The notes under the pieces: model-generated
Told to the model about the DNA's origin: nothing
Seen by the model: the letters and a program-made list of their open reading frames with translations, nothing else
Database searches by the model: none
Translations under genes and position numbers: made by a program
Assembly: GCA_963735045.1 (NCBI GenBank)
Contig: CAVTIZ010000003.1
Coordinates: forward strand, 1,736,001-1,800,000
DNA from: Salsipaludibacter sp963735045
GTDB taxonomy: Bacteria > Actinomycetota > Nitriliruptoria > Nitriliruptorales > Nitriliruptoraceae
Length of the DNA: 64,000 bases
Reading direction: 5' to 3'
Shown here: one piece after another, positions 53,280-62,287 of the stretch
How the letters are laid out: every line of letters begins with the position of its first letter
Numbering within the stretch: position 1 is the first letter of the stretch

Positions 53280-54131
53280 ATGGGCAACGACGTCATCCCC
53301 GAGCCGGAGTACACCAAGGGTGGCCGGCTGAAGAAGTCGTGGTACGAAGACGAGCTGGCCCGCCTCCAGGAGGAGCTGGTCAAACTCCAGGCCTGGGTGC
53401 AGCACGAGGGCACGCGGGCCCTGGTGATCTTCGAGGGGCGGGGCTCGGCGGGCAAGGGTGGTGTCATCAAGCGCATCACGGAGCGCACCAGTCCCCGGAC
53501 CGTGCGCGTGGTCGCGCTGCCGCGGCCGACCGAGCGCGAACAGACCCAGTGGTACTTCCAGCGCTACGTCGAGCACCTGCCGGCCGCCGGCGAGATCGTG
53601 CTGTTCGACCGCAGTTGGTACAACCGGTCCAACGTCGAGTGGGTCATGGGGTTCTGCTCGGACCAGCAGCACCGCGAGTTCCTGCGCTCCTGCCCGGAGT
53701 TCGAGCGCATGCTGGTGCGTTCGGGCATCAAGCTCATCAAGTACTGGTTCTCGGTCAGCTTCGACGAGCAGCACAAGCGCTTCGAGTCGCGCAACCAGGA
53801 GCCGCTCAAGCGGTGGAAGCTGTCCGACATGGACCTGGCCGAACATCGGCTCTACACGGAGTACTCCAAGGCCAAGGACACCACCTTCCAGCACACCGAC
53901 ATCAAGCAGGCCCCGTGGTACGTGGTCCCCAGCGACGACAAGCGCAACGCCCGACTGAACTGCATCAGCCACCTGCTGTCACAGTTCGACTACCAGGACC
54001 TGGTCCCCGATCCGGTCACGCTGCCAGAAAAGGACGACATCGCCTACGTCCGACCGCCGATGGAGGAACAGACCTTCGTCCCCCAGCCCTACGGCGCGCC
54101 GCGCGGGTGGACCGAGGAGGGTGACGTGTGA
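53280..54131 (+). CDS. ppk2: Polyphosphate kinase 2
   Basis: 283 residues, single-domain PPK2. Walker A IFEGRGSAGKGGVIK (near 52-66), Walker B VLFDRSWYNRSNVEWVMG (near 108-125), and the lid KRWKLSDMDL. It phosphorylates nucleoside diphosphates from polyphosphate, and single-domain forms usually act on ADP or GDP. I chose the ATG at 53280, the start of the conserved GNDVIPEPEYTK stretch. It is flanked by two convergent or divergent SLC13 paralogues, suggesting that the carried anion is phosphate-related; this is inference. Confidence 0.94.
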   Translation: MGNDVIPEPEYTKGGRLKKSWYEDELARLQEELVKLQAWVQHEGTRALVIFEGRGSAGKGGVIKRITERTSPRTVRVVALPRPTEREQTQWYFQRYVEHLPAAGEIVLFDRSWYNRSNVEWVMGFCSDQQHREFLRSCPEFERMLVRSGIKLIKYWFSVSFDEQHKRFESRNQEPLKRWKLSDMDLAEHRLYTEYSKAKDTTFQHTDIKQAPWYVVPSDDKRNARLNCISHLLSQFDYQDLVPDPVTLPEKDDIAYVRPPMEEQTFVPQPYGAPRGWTEEGDV

Positions 54132-54137
54132 CCCCGC

Positions 54138-54155
54138 CCCCGCGTCGACGCGGGG
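54138..54155. terminator. Perfect 18-bp palindrome between convergent genes
   Basis: CCCCGCGTCGACGCGGGG sits 7 bases after the ppk2 stop and 11 before the stop of SLC13 copy B. It can form a 7-bp stem with a 4-base loop on either strand. Confidence 0.6.
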
Positions 54156-54165
54156 CGGTGGCGGA

Positions 54166-55920
54166 CTAGAGCGCGACCACCGCGCCGGTCACCAGCACCG
54201 TCGTGACCAGCTTCACGGGCAGGCCCAGGCGCATGTAGTCGGTGAAGCGGTACCCGCCCGGCCCGTAGACGATCGTGTTGGTCTGGTAGCCGATCGGGGT
54301 CAGGAACGACGACGACGCCGCGATCGCCAGGGCGATGGCGACCGCGCGCACGTCCAAGCCGCCCTGCCCGGCCACGGCCAGCGCGATGGGGAACACCACC
54401 ACCACGGCCGCGTTGTTGGTGATCAGTTCGGTCAACAGCGACACCGCCAGCAGCAGGCCGAACACGATGCCGACCTCGCCGAGCGGATCGAACACCCCGA
54501 CCACCCCGTTGGCGACCAGTTCGGCCAGTCCGGTGGTCTCCATCGCGGCGCCCAGCGCGAACGACGCCGCGATCAGGATGATGACGTCGAAGTCGATGGC
54601 GTCACGCACCTCGTTGGAGGTCAGGGTTCGCGTCGCCACCAGCGCGCCGGCCGCCAGCAGCGAGGCCTCGAGGATGTCCAGGATCCCGAGGGCGGCGACC
54701 AGGACCATGGCCGCGGTGATGGCGGCCACGAACCCCGCCCGGCGTGACATGTGGGGCGGGTCCCCGGCGAGGTCGGAGATGAGCAGGAAGTCTCGGCCCT
54801 CGGACCAGTTGGACCGGAAGCTGTCATCGGCCAGCACCAGCAACGCGTCACCCGGCCGGAAGCGCACGTCGCGAGGGTCGGCCATGACCCGCTGGCCGTC
54901 GCGGTGGATGGCCAGCACGGCGGCCTGGTAGCGGGTGATGAACTGGACGTCCGACAGCGTGTGGCCGGCCAGTGGCGAGGTCCGGCCCACCACCGCCACG
55001 TGCAGCCGGTGTCCCGGCTGCGCCACGACGTCGAGGTGGCGCTGGGCCGTCGAGCGCAGGCCGTTGAGGCGGTACAGCCCGACGATCTGGGTGACCTCGC
55101 CGACGAAGGTCAGTTCGTCACCGGCCTCCAGCACCACGTCGAGGTCCACGGGCGTGAAGGTCTGCTCGCCGCGCGACAGTTGGACCAGGAACACGTGGCG
55201 ACGTCCGATCAGGTCCCCGTCGCCGACTCGACGTCCGTCGTAGTGGCCGCCCGGGAGCACGACCATCGTCACGACGAACTCGCGCACCGACTCGGCGGCC
55301 TGTTCCTGCACGGTCGAGCGCACGGGCACCAGCCGGGCGCCCAGGATGACCACCACGATGCCGACCACCGCGGCGGGCAGCGCGATCGGGGCGACCTCGA
55401 ACAGTCCCAGCGGACCCGCGCCGGTCTCCTGCAGCAGGCCGGACACGACCAGGTTCGTGGACGTGCCGAGCACGGTCACGGTGCCACCCAGGATCGCGGC
55501 GAACGACAGTGGCATCAGGAACCGGGACGCGGCCAGGCGACGGCGTTGGGACAGGGCGACGATGTCGGGCGTCAGCATCGCCACCAACGGCGTGTTGTTG
55601 AGCAACGACGAGGCAGCCGCCACGGGGACCAGCAGCCGGGACAGGTCCCGGGCCGTGCGTCCCTCGCCGAGCAACCGAGCCGTCATGGGTGCCAGCAGGG
55701 CGGTCTTCTCGGCCGCCCGGGCCAGTACGTACAACGCCGCCACGGTGATCGGGGCGGGGTTGGCGAAGCCGGACAGGGCCTGTTCGGTGGTGATCACGTT
55801 GGTGACCAGGAGCGTCACGGCTGCCGCGAGCACCACGGCCGACGGGGCGAGCCGGTCCCACGCCAGCAGGGCGAAGGCGACGACGAGCACGACGACGGTG
55901 GTCCAGGCGTCAGCCGTCAT
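54166..55920 (-). CDS. SLC13-family permease with TrkA-C domains (copy B)
   Basis: 584 residues, exactly the length of copy A, with the same order of parts and about two residues in three identical by eye. Motifs: SSLLNNTPLVAMLTPD, two TrkA-C domains (EFVVTMVVLPGGHYDGRRVGD; AIHRDGQRVMADPRDVRFRPGDALLVLAD), LTELITNNAAVVVVFPIA. Differences cluster in the TrkA-C domains and in the loops. A tandem duplication interrupted by ppk2 is the likely history. It is upstream of the peroxiredoxin gene on the same strand by 14 bases after its stop, so these may share a transcript. Confidence 0.92.
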   Translation of the reverse strand: MTADAWTTVVVLVVAFALLAWDRLAPSAVVLAAAVTLLVTNVITTEQALSGFANPAPITVAALYVLARAAEKTALLAPMTARLLGEGRTARDLSRLLVPVAAASSLLNNTPLVAMLTPDIVALSQRRRLAASRFLMPLSFAAILGGTVTVLGTSTNLVVSGLLQETGAGPLGLFEVAPIALPAAVVGIVVVILGARLVPVRSTVQEQAAESVREFVVTMVVLPGGHYDGRRVGDGDLIGRRHVFLVQLSRGEQTFTPVDLDVVLEAGDELTFVGEVTQIVGLYRLNGLRSTAQRHLDVVAQPGHRLHVAVVGRTSPLAGHTLSDVQFITRYQAAVLAIHRDGQRVMADPRDVRFRPGDALLVLADDSFRSNWSEGRDFLLISDLAGDPPHMSRRAGFVAAITAAMVLVAALGILDILEASLLAAGALVATRTLTSNEVRDAIDFDVIILIAASFALGAAMETTGLAELVANGVVGVFDPLGEVGIVFGLLLAVSLLTELITNNAAVVVVFPIALAVAGQGGLDVRAVAIALAIAASSSFLTPIGYQTNTIVYGPGGYRFTDYMRLGLPVKLVTTVLVTGAVVAL

Positions 55921-55933
55921 CGTGTCGACCTCC

Positions 55934-56401
55934 TCAGGCGGCGCCGATGTCCTCCAGCGCGTCGAGGTAGGCCTGGTCGTCTCGCGCGTCGCCGATCGGG
56001 TTGTGGACGGCGTAGCGGACGACGCCCTCGCGGTCGATCACGAAGGTGCCACGCTCGGCGACCCCGACCGTGTCGTTGAAGATGCCGTAGGCGCGGGCGA
56101 CCTCGCCGTGTGGCCAGGAGTCCGACAGCAGGTCGAAGGAGAACCCGCGGTCCTCGGCCCACGCCGCCAGCGTGAAGTGGGCGTCGGTGGACACCGCCAG
56201 GGTCGCCACGCGGTCGTTGGAGAACTGTGGCATCTGGTCGCTGAGGGAGCACAGCTCGCCGCCGCAGATGCTGGAGAAGGCCCACGGGAAGAACACCAGC
56301 ACCACGGCGCGGTCCTCCAGGACCTCGCCGAGCTTGACCACCTCGCGATGCTGGTTCGGCAGCGCGAAGTCGGGCGCGCGGTCACCGGCGGACAGGGCCA
56401 T
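55934..56401 (-). CDS. Peroxiredoxin, AhpE-like
   Basis: 155 residues with AhpC/TSA fold. The peroxidatic site reads FFPWAFSSICGGELCSL, where the Cys of SSIC is peroxidatic; the P-x3-T of the usual motif is Ser here. A second Cys sits five residues later in ELC, which AhpE-type relatives often lack, so an intramolecular partner is possible. It reduces hydroperoxides in the cytosol. It is the first gene of the minus-strand unit with SLC13 copy B. Confidence 0.9.
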   Translation of the reverse strand: MALSAGDRAPDFALPNQHREVVKLGEVLEDRAVVLVFFPWAFSSICGGELCSLSDQMPQFSNDRVATLAVSTDAHFTLAAWAEDRGFSFDLLSDSWPHGEVARAYGIFNDTVGVAERGTFVIDREGVVRYAVHNPIGDARDDQAYLDALEDIGAA

Positions 56402-56509
56402 GGACGTCCTCGAGGGCTCGGGGGACCCGTGACAGTAGGTGGCCCGATCGAGACGTGCCCGGCGGTCCCGCGCTCCGGGTGGGCCCGGCGGCGACCCGGC
56501 GGCCTCAGC

Positions 56510-57598
56510 TCAGTCCTGGGGCTGTGGCAGTTGCAGGCCCCCGCCGTCAGCGGCCAGCAGGGCGTCGAGCAGGGCGACGTCGACCACCGCCGCGTCGGTC
56601 GGGGCGTCGACGCGGTCTCCCACGTCGACCATGTCCAGCACCAGCCTGGCGTCGGACGCGGCCAGTTCCGCGAGCATCGCGTCGTGGTCGTCGTCGCGCT
56701 CGGTGGCCCCGGTGTCGTCGTCCAGGTCGGCGACCGCCGTGGCCAGGTCCACGACCACGCGCGTCGCGACCCCGTCGGTGGCGCTGACGGTGGCACCGCC
56801 GACCCGCTCGGGCAGGTCCGCGAGGTCGTGGTCCTCGTCGGGCCCGTCGGACTCCTCGTCGTCGGATCCCCGGCTGATGTCGGCCTCGCTGGCCACCTCC
56901 TGCAACGCGGTCGCCAGGTCGCGCGCATGGACCTCGACCTGCCATGGACCCTCGCCGGTCACCGTCGCGTAGCCCTCGGTCAGCCCGGCGAGGTCGTCCA
57001 GCCCACGTTCCGCGAGCAGGTCGGCGATCGCCTCGCCGTCGTCGGGAGCATCGTCGCCCATCCCGGCCAGTTCGGCCAGGCGCTCCTCGGTGAGGCCACT
57101 GACCCCGACCCAGCCGTCCTCGCCGATGGCCGCCAACAGGCTCCCGATCCCCGGCGCCTCGTCGCCACCCGCGGCGTCTGGGTCCGACAGCAGGTCGTCC
57201 AACTCGGCCAACGGGCCGGTGGCGTCGTCGTCGGTGGCCGCGGCCAGGGCCTGCTGGTCCAGGCGCAGGTAGGCGGTGTCGCCGACCTTGCGCACCTCGA
57301 TCGCCCCGTCGTGCAGCACCAGGGCGGTCGCCACGCCGTCGCCACTGCGCGAGGCGACCAGCAGCGGGGCCTCGGCCTGCCGGTCCAGCAGGTCCTGCAC
57401 CTCGGCGGCCACTTCGGGGTCGTCGATCGCCGACGGGTCGGCCTCGAGGGTGACCTCGACGCTGACCCCACGGTCGAGCCGCTCCTGGACGGCCTGGCCC
57501 GGGCCGGCAGCCGCGTCGGTGCCACAGGCGGCCATGGTCACGGCCCCCGCGGCCAGCACGGCCAGGGTGGTGGAACGGGTGCGGGACCGGGCCGACAT
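56510..57598 (-). CDS. Hypothetical lipoprotein
   Basis: 362 residues with a lipobox (AVTMAAC), so a lipid-anchored exported protein. The mature part has beta-strand-rich segments (VSVEVTLEAD, ALVLHDGAIEVRKVGDTAYLRLD) and an acidic loop of DDEESDGPDEDHD residues. VGDTAYLRLD and TRVVVDLATAVADL are reminiscent of LolA/LppX-like lipid-binding folds found in actinobacterial lipoproteins, but this is only a resemblance. No motif identifies a ligand. Confidence 0.7.
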   Translation of the reverse strand: MSARSRTRSTTLAVLAAGAVTMAACGTDAAAGPGQAVQERLDRGVSVEVTLEADPSAIDDPEVAAEVQDLLDRQAEAPLLVASRSGDGVATALVLHDGAIEVRKVGDTAYLRLDQQALAAATDDDATGPLAELDDLLSDPDAAGGDEAPGIGSLLAAIGEDGWVGVSGLTEERLAELAGMGDDAPDDGEAIADLLAERGLDDLAGLTEGYATVTGEGPWQVEVHARDLATALQEVASEADISRGSDDEESDGPDEDHDLADLPERVGGATVSATDGVATRVVVDLATAVADLDDDTGATERDDDHDAMLAELAASDARLVLDMVDVGDRVDAPTDAAVVDVALLDALLAADGGGLQLPQPQD

Positions 57599-57732
57599 GG
57601 GAGCCTCCGTGGGAGTCCGGGTGCGGGTGGTGCGTCGATCGCGACGGTATCCCCGGACCGGGGTGCCACGACCTCGGGGATCCCACCCCGGCCACCCCGG
57701 TGCCGTCTCCGGGTGGTCCTCGGTCCGACTCG

Positions 57733-59010
57733 TCAGCTGGCGGCCTCGTCGGCCCCCCTGTCGGCCCCGATGTCGGCCCCGATGTCGGCCCCGGCGTCGG
57801 CGTGGGAGTCCGCACCGAACGGTGCCCGGGTGTCCACGTCGGGATGTGGGGGCGCGAGCGCCAGGACGGCCGCCGCCTGTTCGTCCCGGTGGAGGCCGTC
57901 CACACGGTCCAGTTGGCGCTCGAGCTGGCGTCGCCGGGGCCCGTTGACGTCGTCGAAGGCCCGCTGCGCCGAGGCCAGTCGCGTGCCGACCTTCTCGAGG
58001 TGGGTGGTGAACCGCTCCCACTGGTCGGAGAAGCCGTTGATGGCGTCCAGCACCTCGGTCGAGCGGCGTTGCGTGAGGTGGTCGTCCACGGACTGGCGGA
58101 TGACGGCCAGGACGGCGAACAGGGTCACCGGGGAGCACAACACGACCTTGGACCCCAGGGCCTCGTCGAGCAGGCCGGGATCGGTGTCGTGCAGGAAGGC
58201 GTAGACGTGCTCGTTGGGCAGGAACAGCAACACCTGGTCCAGCGAGCCGGCCGTGGGGTCGACGTAGTCGCGACGGGCGAGTTCACGGACGCGGTTGCGG
58301 GCGTCACGAACGAAGGCGGCCACGGCCCGGTCCCGCACCTCGTCCGACGTCGCCTCCAACGAGCGCAGGTAGTTGTCCAGCGGGAACTTGACGTCCATGT
58401 GGAGGTGTCGCCCTGCCGGCAGCGGGAAGGTGATGTCGGGGCGGCCACGACCGGTCGACTGCTGGACGTGGTAGTTGATGCCCTTGACGAAGCCGGCACT
58501 GCGCAGGACGTCCTCGGCCATCCGCTCGCCCCACTGGCCGCGGGCCCGCGACGACGCCAGGGCCTCCTTGAGCGCACCCGTGGTGCGCGCGAGGTCACCG
58601 GTCGCCCGGGAGGCCTCGTCCAGACGTGCCTCGAGGTCGCCCATCCCCCGGCTGCGCTCGCGATCCAACGACGTCACGAGCTCGCGCATCCGCTCGACCT
58701 CCTCGGTCATCCGGGCCGCTCGCTCCTGCAGGCTCCGCTCACGCTCCTCCAGCATGGCGCGAGAACGGTCGTTCTCGGTCGACAGGCGGTCCCCGGCCAG
58801 GTCCACCACCGTCCCGACGGCCGCACGCAGCACCTCGGTGTTGCGCTGCTCCATGCCGGCACGCTGGCCGTCGAGTTCCGCATGCAGGGCTGCCACCAGT
58901 GCGGCGGCGTCCACGGCCTGCCGGCGCGACAGCACCCGGACCACGACCGCGGCGGCCACGACGGCCGCCACCACGGCGACGCCGGCGGTGAGCAGGACGG
59001 CGGGGGTCAC
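57733..59010 (-). CDS. rmuC: DNA recombination protein RmuC
   Basis: 425 residues: an N-terminal membrane helix (LLTAGVAVVAAVVAAAVVV), a coiled coil (about 40-165) and the RmuC nuclease-fold domain with RGQWGERMAEDVLRSAGF, GRGRPDITFPLPAGRHLHMDVKFPLDNYLR and DQVLLFLPNEHVYAF. RmuC limits inversions at short inverted repeats and can restrict incoming DNA. The GTG at 59010 has GGAGG four bases upstream. The C-terminus is a low-complexity tail with Gly-Ala-Asp-Ile repeats. Confidence 0.93.
   Translation of the reverse strand: MTPAVLLTAGVAVVAAVVAAAVVVRVLSRRQAVDAAALVAALHAELDGQRAGMEQRNTEVLRAAVGTVVDLAGDRLSTENDRSRAMLEERERSLQERAARMTEEVERMRELVTSLDRERSRGMGDLEARLDEASRATGDLARTTGALKEALASSRARGQWGERMAEDVLRSAGFVKGINYHVQQSTGRGRPDITFPLPAGRHLHMDVKFPLDNYLRSLEATSDEVRDRAVAAFVRDARNRVRELARRDYVDPTAGSLDQVLLFLPNEHVYAFLHDTDPGLLDEALGSKVVLCSPVTLFAVLAVIRQSVDDHLTQRRSTEVLDAINGFSDQWERFTTHLEKVGTRLASAQRAFDDVNGPRRRQLERQLDRVDGLHRDEQAAAVLALAPPHPDVDTRAPFGADSHADAGADIGADIGADRGADEAAS
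57741..57800. repeat. 12-bp repeat in the rmuC 3' end
   Basis: About four copies of GTCGGCCCCGAT-type units encode Gly-Ala-Asp-Ile/Arg at the RmuC C-terminus. Confidence 0.75.
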
Positions 59011-59257
59011 GGGGCCTCCGGGGATCGGGATCGGGCGGGATCGGAACGCGGGCGGGATCGGGATGCGGGCGGGGACGGGACGCGGTGTGGGCCGGGATAC
59101 GCGGCGACGCGGTCGACCGTACGAGGCGGGTGGGACAATGCCACGGAGGCGGCCCACCCGGACCACGCCGGCGCCGCCGGTGCCGCGCACGCCGCAGATC
59201 GAGCACGGGGGCCAGTCGTCGTACGCTGGCCGGACCGACGACCGAGGACCACGCGAG

Positions 59258-60367
59258 ATGGAGTACCCGGACTGGGGCACACGGGACCGGCGCTGGGCCG
59301 GGATCCGCAGCGAGACCGTGGCGGTGCGGGGCCACCCCGTCCGGGTCCTGCGTGCCGACCCGCCGACCCCGGCGTCGGGGGCGTCGAGCGGTGTCGAGTC
59401 GAACCTGCCGATCCTGCTGGTGCACGGGCTGGGGGGTGCGGCCACCAACTGGTTGGAGGTGATGGCCGGACTGGCCACGACCGTTCCGGTGGTCGCCGTG
59501 GACCTGCCCGGGTTCGCCGACACCGAGCCGCCCACCCCACGAGCCGCCCGGATGCGACCCCAGGTGCACTTCCTGGAGCTGTTGCTGGACGAACTCGGGT
59601 GGGACCGGGTGGAGCTGCACGGCAACTCCATGGGCGGGACGCTGTCCATCCTGCTGGCCGGAACCCGTCCCGAGCGCGTGTCGCGACTGGTCCTGGTGGC
59701 CGCCGCCTACCCCAGCACCGTCGGTGCGACCTTCTCCGGGTTGTCCCACGACGTGCTGATGCAGTTCCTGCCGTTCATGGCCTCACGCCGTCTCGGGCTC
59801 GCGGCGTTGCACACCTTCTACGACGACGCCACGCCCGAGCAGGTCTTCACCTCCACCGAGTCCCTGGTGATGGGCGAGGCCGCGACCATGCGGCCCGCGC
59901 TGCGACAGGTCGGCGTCGAACACGCCGTCAACGCCATGGACCGGCCGTGGCGCGCCGAGAGCCTGGCCCACGCCACGTCCGACCTGTTGGCCCAGCTGTC
60001 GGTGCGGCGCCGCGAGCTGCACGCCGCGGCCGAGGCCATCACCGCCGACGTGCTGTGGATCTGGGGCGACCGCGACCGGCTGGTCCGACGAGGGTCCGTC
60101 GACGCCCTGGACGCCCGCGTCCCGGACATGACCGGCCACGAACTGCCCGGCGTCGGCCACGTCCCCATGATCGAGGCCCCCGACGCCTACCTCGACGCCG
60201 TCGCGGCGTGGCGGGCCGACACGACCCCCGACCAGGCCCCCGACCAGGCCCCCGACCAGGCCCCCGACCAGGCCCCCGACCAGGCCCCCGACCGGGCAGA
60301 CGACCAGGCTGACGAGGCAGCGGACCGGGCCGACTTCCGGGCAGCTGCCGACGACGAGGTCGCCTGA
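59258..60367 (+). CDS. Alpha/beta hydrolase
   Basis: 369 residues with oxyanion-loop motif VHGLGGAATNWLEV, nucleophile elbow LHGNSMGGTLS (catalytic Ser), acid in LWIWGDRDRLV and base in GVGHVPMIEAP. These fit the carboxylesterase/haloalkane-dehalogenase-like fold; the substrate is unknown. The last 50 or so residues are a disordered tail of PDQA repeats then ADEAADRAD. I chose the ATG at 59258 (GAGGA nine bases upstream); the longer frame is Pro/Arg-rich. The gene diverges from rmuC. Confidence 0.9.
   Translation: MEYPDWGTRDRRWAGIRSETVAVRGHPVRVLRADPPTPASGASSGVESNLPILLVHGLGGAATNWLEVMAGLATTVPVVAVDLPGFADTEPPTPRAARMRPQVHFLELLLDELGWDRVELHGNSMGGTLSILLAGTRPERVSRLVLVAAAYPSTVGATFSGLSHDVLMQFLPFMASRRLGLAALHTFYDDATPEQVFTSTESLVMGEAATMRPALRQVGVEHAVNAMDRPWRAESLAHATSDLLAQLSVRRRELHAAAEAITADVLWIWGDRDRLVRRGSVDALDARVPDMTGHELPGVGHVPMIEAPDAYLDAVAAWRADTTPDQAPDQAPDQAPDQAPDQAPDRADDQADEAADRADFRAAADDEVA
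60229..60300. repeat. 12-bp tandem repeat coding for PDQA
   Basis: Six nearly identical copies of CCCGACCAGGCC-type units at the 3' end of the hydrolase gene. Unlike the SPTP array, units are almost identical, suggesting recent expansion by slippage. Confidence 0.85.
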
Positions 60368-60368
60368 C

Positions 60369-61256
60369 GTGGCCGACACCGCCGCGGAGCCGGCCGAGGT
60401 CACCGATGCCCACGGCGGCCGACGCGCACCCGATCGCGACCCGGGACGCCGTCGTGGGCGCGGGCATCCGTTGACGCGCCCCGCCTGGCTCGTGGCCAAC
60501 GTGATCGTGCTGGCCGTGCTGGTGACCTTCCCCCAGCTCGGCCAGTGGCAGTGGCAGCGCTACCGGGAGGAACAGGCCCTGTCCGCGCGCGTCGACGACC
60601 GGCTCGATGCCGATCCCGTCCCGGTGTCGTCGGTCCTGGAGCCCGACCTGCCCGCCTCGGAGGTGGCGGCGCGCGAGTTCACCCCGGTGACGGCCTCGGG
60701 CACCTGGGTCGCCGACGAACAGGTCGCCCAGCGGAACCGCTCGCTGGACGGCAACGGCGGCTTCGACCTGCTGACCCCGCTGGACCTCGGCGACGGGACC
60801 GCCGTGCTGGTCCGGCGCGGCTGGGTCCCGCCCGACGGCACGGGCAGCCCCGACCCGGCGCCCGACGAACCGGTCACCGGCCGGGTCACCGTGACGGGGT
60901 GGCTGGAGGCCGGGGTCGACCAGCCCACGGGTCTGGGTGCCCGCGACGCCGACACCGGCGTGCTCGACACGGTGTTCCACGCCGACCTCGACCGGCTCGA
61001 CCGCCAGACCGGCCAGGACCTGCTGCCCATGCTGGTCCACCTGGTCGACCAGCAGCCCGGGGACGGCGACCTGCCGATCCCCCAGCCACCGCCGGTGCGT
61101 GACGCGACCCAGAACCTGTCCTACGCCCTCCAGTGGTACGCGTTCACCGTGATCGTGGTCGGCGGCTACGCGATCGTGCTGTGGCGTCGACTGCGCGACC
61201 ACCGGGCCGGTGTCGACAGTGACGTCGACCCGCTGCTGCGTGACCGGGAGGCGTGA
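60369..61256 (+). CDS. SURF1-family protein
   Basis: 295 residues: an N-terminal basic region, a membrane helix (ANVIVLAVLVTFPQLGQWQWQRY), a periplasmic beta domain (VTASGTWVADEQVAQRNR, VLVRRGWVPPDG) and a second helix ending VLWRRLRDHR. This two-helix plan is SURF1, which helps insert haem a into cytochrome c oxidase. The GTG lies one base after the hydrolase stop, so translation may be coupled. FdhD and thiol-redox genes follow. Confidence 0.9.
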   Translation: MADTAAEPAEVTDAHGGRRAPDRDPGRRRGRGHPLTRPAWLVANVIVLAVLVTFPQLGQWQWQRYREEQALSARVDDRLDADPVPVSSVLEPDLPASEVAAREFTPVTASGTWVADEQVAQRNRSLDGNGGFDLLTPLDLGDGTAVLVRRGWVPPDGTGSPDPAPDEPVTGRVTVTGWLEAGVDQPTGLGARDADTGVLDTVFHADLDRLDRQTGQDLLPMLVHLVDQQPGDGDLPIPQPPPVRDATQNLSYALQWYAFTVIVVGGYAIVLWRRLRDHRAGVDSDVDPLLRDREA

Positions 61257-61257
61257 C

Positions 61258-62103
61258 GTGGCGCGGGCCCCCACGCGACCGGTGGACGTCCATGCACTGG
61301 ACGGGACCCCCGGCACCGACGTGGTGGCGGTGGAGGAACCGCTGACGATGCGCCTGGCCACGCTGGCCGGCGACACCACCGATGTCGCGGTCACGATGCG
61401 CACACCGGGCCATGACGACGAGCTGGCCGTGGGGTGGCTGCTGGCCGAGGGCGTGATCACGGGCCGGCGCGACGTGGTCGACGTGGCCCCGTGCGCACTG
61501 GGAGCGGACGCCGACGCGGTCGGCAACGCCGTGCAGGTCACCCTGGCCGCCCCCACGCTGCCGGACCTGTCCGCGTTGGACCGCCATGGACTGGTGACCT
61601 CTGCCTGCGGTGTGTGTGGTCGCCGCAGCCTCGAGGCGCTGTCGGACTCGGGGCTGGTACCGGTCGACGACGACCTGGGTGTCCGGTCCGGCGTGGTTGC
61701 CACGCTCCCCGACCGGTTGCGGGCGGCCCAGCCGGTCTTCGCGGCCACCGGCGGCGTGCACGCCGCCGGTGCGGCCACGCCGGAGGGTCGGCTGGTCGAG
61801 GTGCGCGAGGACGTCGGGCGCCACAACGCCGTGGACAAGTTGGTCGGCTCCGCCGTGCTCGACGACCGATCGCTGGCCGGATCGGTGCTGGTGCTGTCGG
61901 GGCGTGCCAGCTACGAACTGCTGGTCAAGGCCGCCACGGCACGCATCCAGGTGGTGGTCGCCAACGGCGCCGCGTCGTCGCTGGCCGTGGAGGTCGCCGA
62001 GACCTTCGGCATCACCCTGGTCACCTTCGCCGTCGGCCCCGAGCCCAACGTCCACACCCGCCCGGACCGGCTCCTGCCCGGCACGGGCCAGGCCCGGACC
62101 TGA
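61258..62103 (+). CDS. fdhD: Formate dehydrogenase accessory sulfurtransferase
   Basis: 281 residues. FdhD moves sulfur to the molybdenum cofactor of formate dehydrogenase. The diagnostic motif is TSACGVCGRRSLEAL with two conserved Cys, followed by GGVHAAG, VREDVGRHNAVDKLVG, LSGRASYELLVKAA and NGAASSLAVE. The GTG at 61258 has GGGAGG seven bases upstream and starts one base after the SURF1 stop. No formate dehydrogenase gene is in the window; it may lie elsewhere. Confidence 0.94.
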   Translation: MARAPTRPVDVHALDGTPGTDVVAVEEPLTMRLATLAGDTTDVAVTMRTPGHDDELAVGWLLAEGVITGRRDVVDVAPCALGADADAVGNAVQVTLAAPTLPDLSALDRHGLVTSACGVCGRRSLEALSDSGLVPVDDDLGVRSGVVATLPDRLRAAQPVFAATGGVHAAGAATPEGRLVEVREDVGRHNAVDKLVGSAVLDDRSLAGSVLVLSGRASYELLVKAATARIQVVVANGAASSLAVEVAETFGITLVTFAVGPEPNVHTRPDRLLPGTGQART

Positions 62104-62287
62104 TCCGAACACCCCCGCACGTGCCCTCGTTCAGGGTTTGTTCACGCCACGTCGGGAAGGCCACGACGGCCCGACGGGTTCGGGATGGCGGCGGTCGCGA
62201 CCGGTCGTCGGGTCGTTGCGGCGGTCCCGACACCCCCGGCGGGACCGGGCCCACGGCACCCTTGGACGCGCGACCACGGAGGACCCG

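Noticed and set aside
49751..54124. 1,457-codon open frame on the + strand
   Set aside because: It runs antisense or out of frame to guaB, RDD, cyclo-ligase, SLC13 and ppk2 genes, has poor third-position bias and is Arg/Gly/Pro/His-rich; a GC artefact.
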